6,409 nucleotides of DNA from Caulobacteraceae bacterium (GTDB lineage: Bacteria > Pseudomonadota > Alphaproteobacteria > Caulobacterales > Caulobacteraceae). Location of the stretch: contig PMOM01000040.1 in the NCBI GenBank assembly GCA_003161535.1, positions 762-7,170 of the forward strand, written 5' to 3'. Of this stretch, positions 5,931 through 6,409 are shown one piece after another (positions within the stretch are counted from its first letter, which is position 1; each line of letters opens with the position of its first letter). The notes under the pieces were generated by a model. The model saw only the letters and a program-made list of their open reading frames with translations, was not told where the DNA came from and did not search any database. A program made the position numbers and the translations under genes.

Positions 5931-6409
5931 CACGCAATCGACGCTATGGCGTCCGCGACCGCCTGGGGCTTTTCGATTATCACCATGTGCCCGGCCTCCG
6001 GCACATTCACCAGCCGCGAGCCGGCGATGGCCGCCTCGAAGGCCGGGCCGTAGACCGGGGGGATCAAGCGGTCGCTTTGGCCCCAGATGATCACCGTCCT
6101 GGCCTTGATGCGATAGAGCCTGCCGGCGAGGCCGCGCTCGGGAATCGGAAAAAGCAGCTTGCCGGCCATGCCCATCTGGCGGGCATTGCGCACCAGATAG
6201 TCCTGAAGGAAGTTTGGATCGTCCATCTTCAGTCCCGCGGTCATCAGCGCGGCGCCGGCCTCGGCGTCATGAAAGAGATACCGGGGCATTTCGAAAGGCA
6301 GCAAGGAGAACACGTCCGGGATCGGATGATCGTCCAGCCACAGGCCCGCCGGGGCGATCAACGCCAGGCGCGAGACGTCGTGTGGAGCGATGGCGGCCAT
6401 CTCGGCGGC
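5930..6409 (-). CDS. Alpha/beta hydrolase, C-terminal part, cut by window edge
   Basis: The frame is open to the right edge, giving the C-terminal 159 residues of a protein of probably about 260-300. At the edge, AAEMAAIAPHDVSRLALIAPAGLW is the helix and strand that normally follow the nucleophile elbow, so the catalytic serine lies just outside. A cap region follows (FSLLPFEMPRYLFHD and on). Then TVIIWGQSDRLIPP supplies the acid, with aspartate at 6071-6073, and VPEAGHMVIIEKP the catalytic histidine at 5987-5989. Both are in standard places, so a working serine hydrolase is likely. The family includes esterases, C-C bond hydrolases of ring-cleavage pathways, haloperoxidase-like and epoxide-hydrolase-like enzymes; the substrate is not readable. 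An ATG at 6398-6400 is internal, not the true start. Confidence 0.9.
   Translation of the reverse strand, partial: AAEMAAIAPHDVSRLALIAPAGLWLDDHPIPDVFSLLPFEMPRYLFHDAEAGAALMTAGLKMDDPNFLQDYLVRNARQMGMAGKLLFPIPERGLAGRLYRIKARTVIIWGQSDRLIPPVYGPAFEAAIAGSRLVNVPEAGHMVIIEKPQAVADAIASIA

Overview
The window is a GC-rich, densely coded stretch of bacterial chromosome with six gene-sized units on both strands and two genes cut by the window edges. Gene style (GTG starts, four-base overlaps, strong third-position G/C) and the lemA-TPM-TPM gene order suggest a Gram-negative proteobacterium, most likely an alphaproteobacterium. That placement is inference from style, not from a marker gene. I see no rRNA, tRNA, CRISPR array, insertion sequence or phage gene, and no gap longer than about 105 bases.

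Layout, left to right. Positions 1-1200 (+) hold the C-terminal two thirds of an ABC exporter with fused membrane and ATPase domains. After a 104-base gap with two small inverted repeats comes a tight three-gene operon (+): a LemA-family lipoprotein (1305-1976), a secreted TPM-domain protein with a glycine-rich tail (1973-2737), and a membrane protein whose TPM-like domain appears split by membrane helices (2739-3425). The first two overlap by GTGA and the next pair is separated by one base. An ANL-superfamily acyl-CoA synthetase (3513-5060, +) follows and meets a GNAT acetyltransferase (5057-5500, -) tail to tail with interlocked stop codons. The GNAT gene is divergent, by only 33 bases, from a VOC/glyoxalase-fold gene (5534-5917, +). 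That gene converges on the C-terminal part of an alpha/beta hydrolase (5930-6409, -), with a 13-base palindrome at the junction.

How the genes work together. Only the LemA/TPM/TPM trio looks like one functional unit: a predicted lipoprotein, a predicted exported or membrane-anchored TPM protein and an integral membrane TPM protein would all act at the cell envelope, but their shared biochemical role is not established. The right half (acyl-CoA synthetase, GNAT, VOC, alpha/beta hydrolase) is a run of small-molecule enzymes on alternating strands. Their substrates cannot be read from the sequence, and nothing shows that they share a pathway.

Nothing here amounts to a clearly new system. The most worthwhile targets are the envelope operon and the very compact GNAT/VOC divergent junction.
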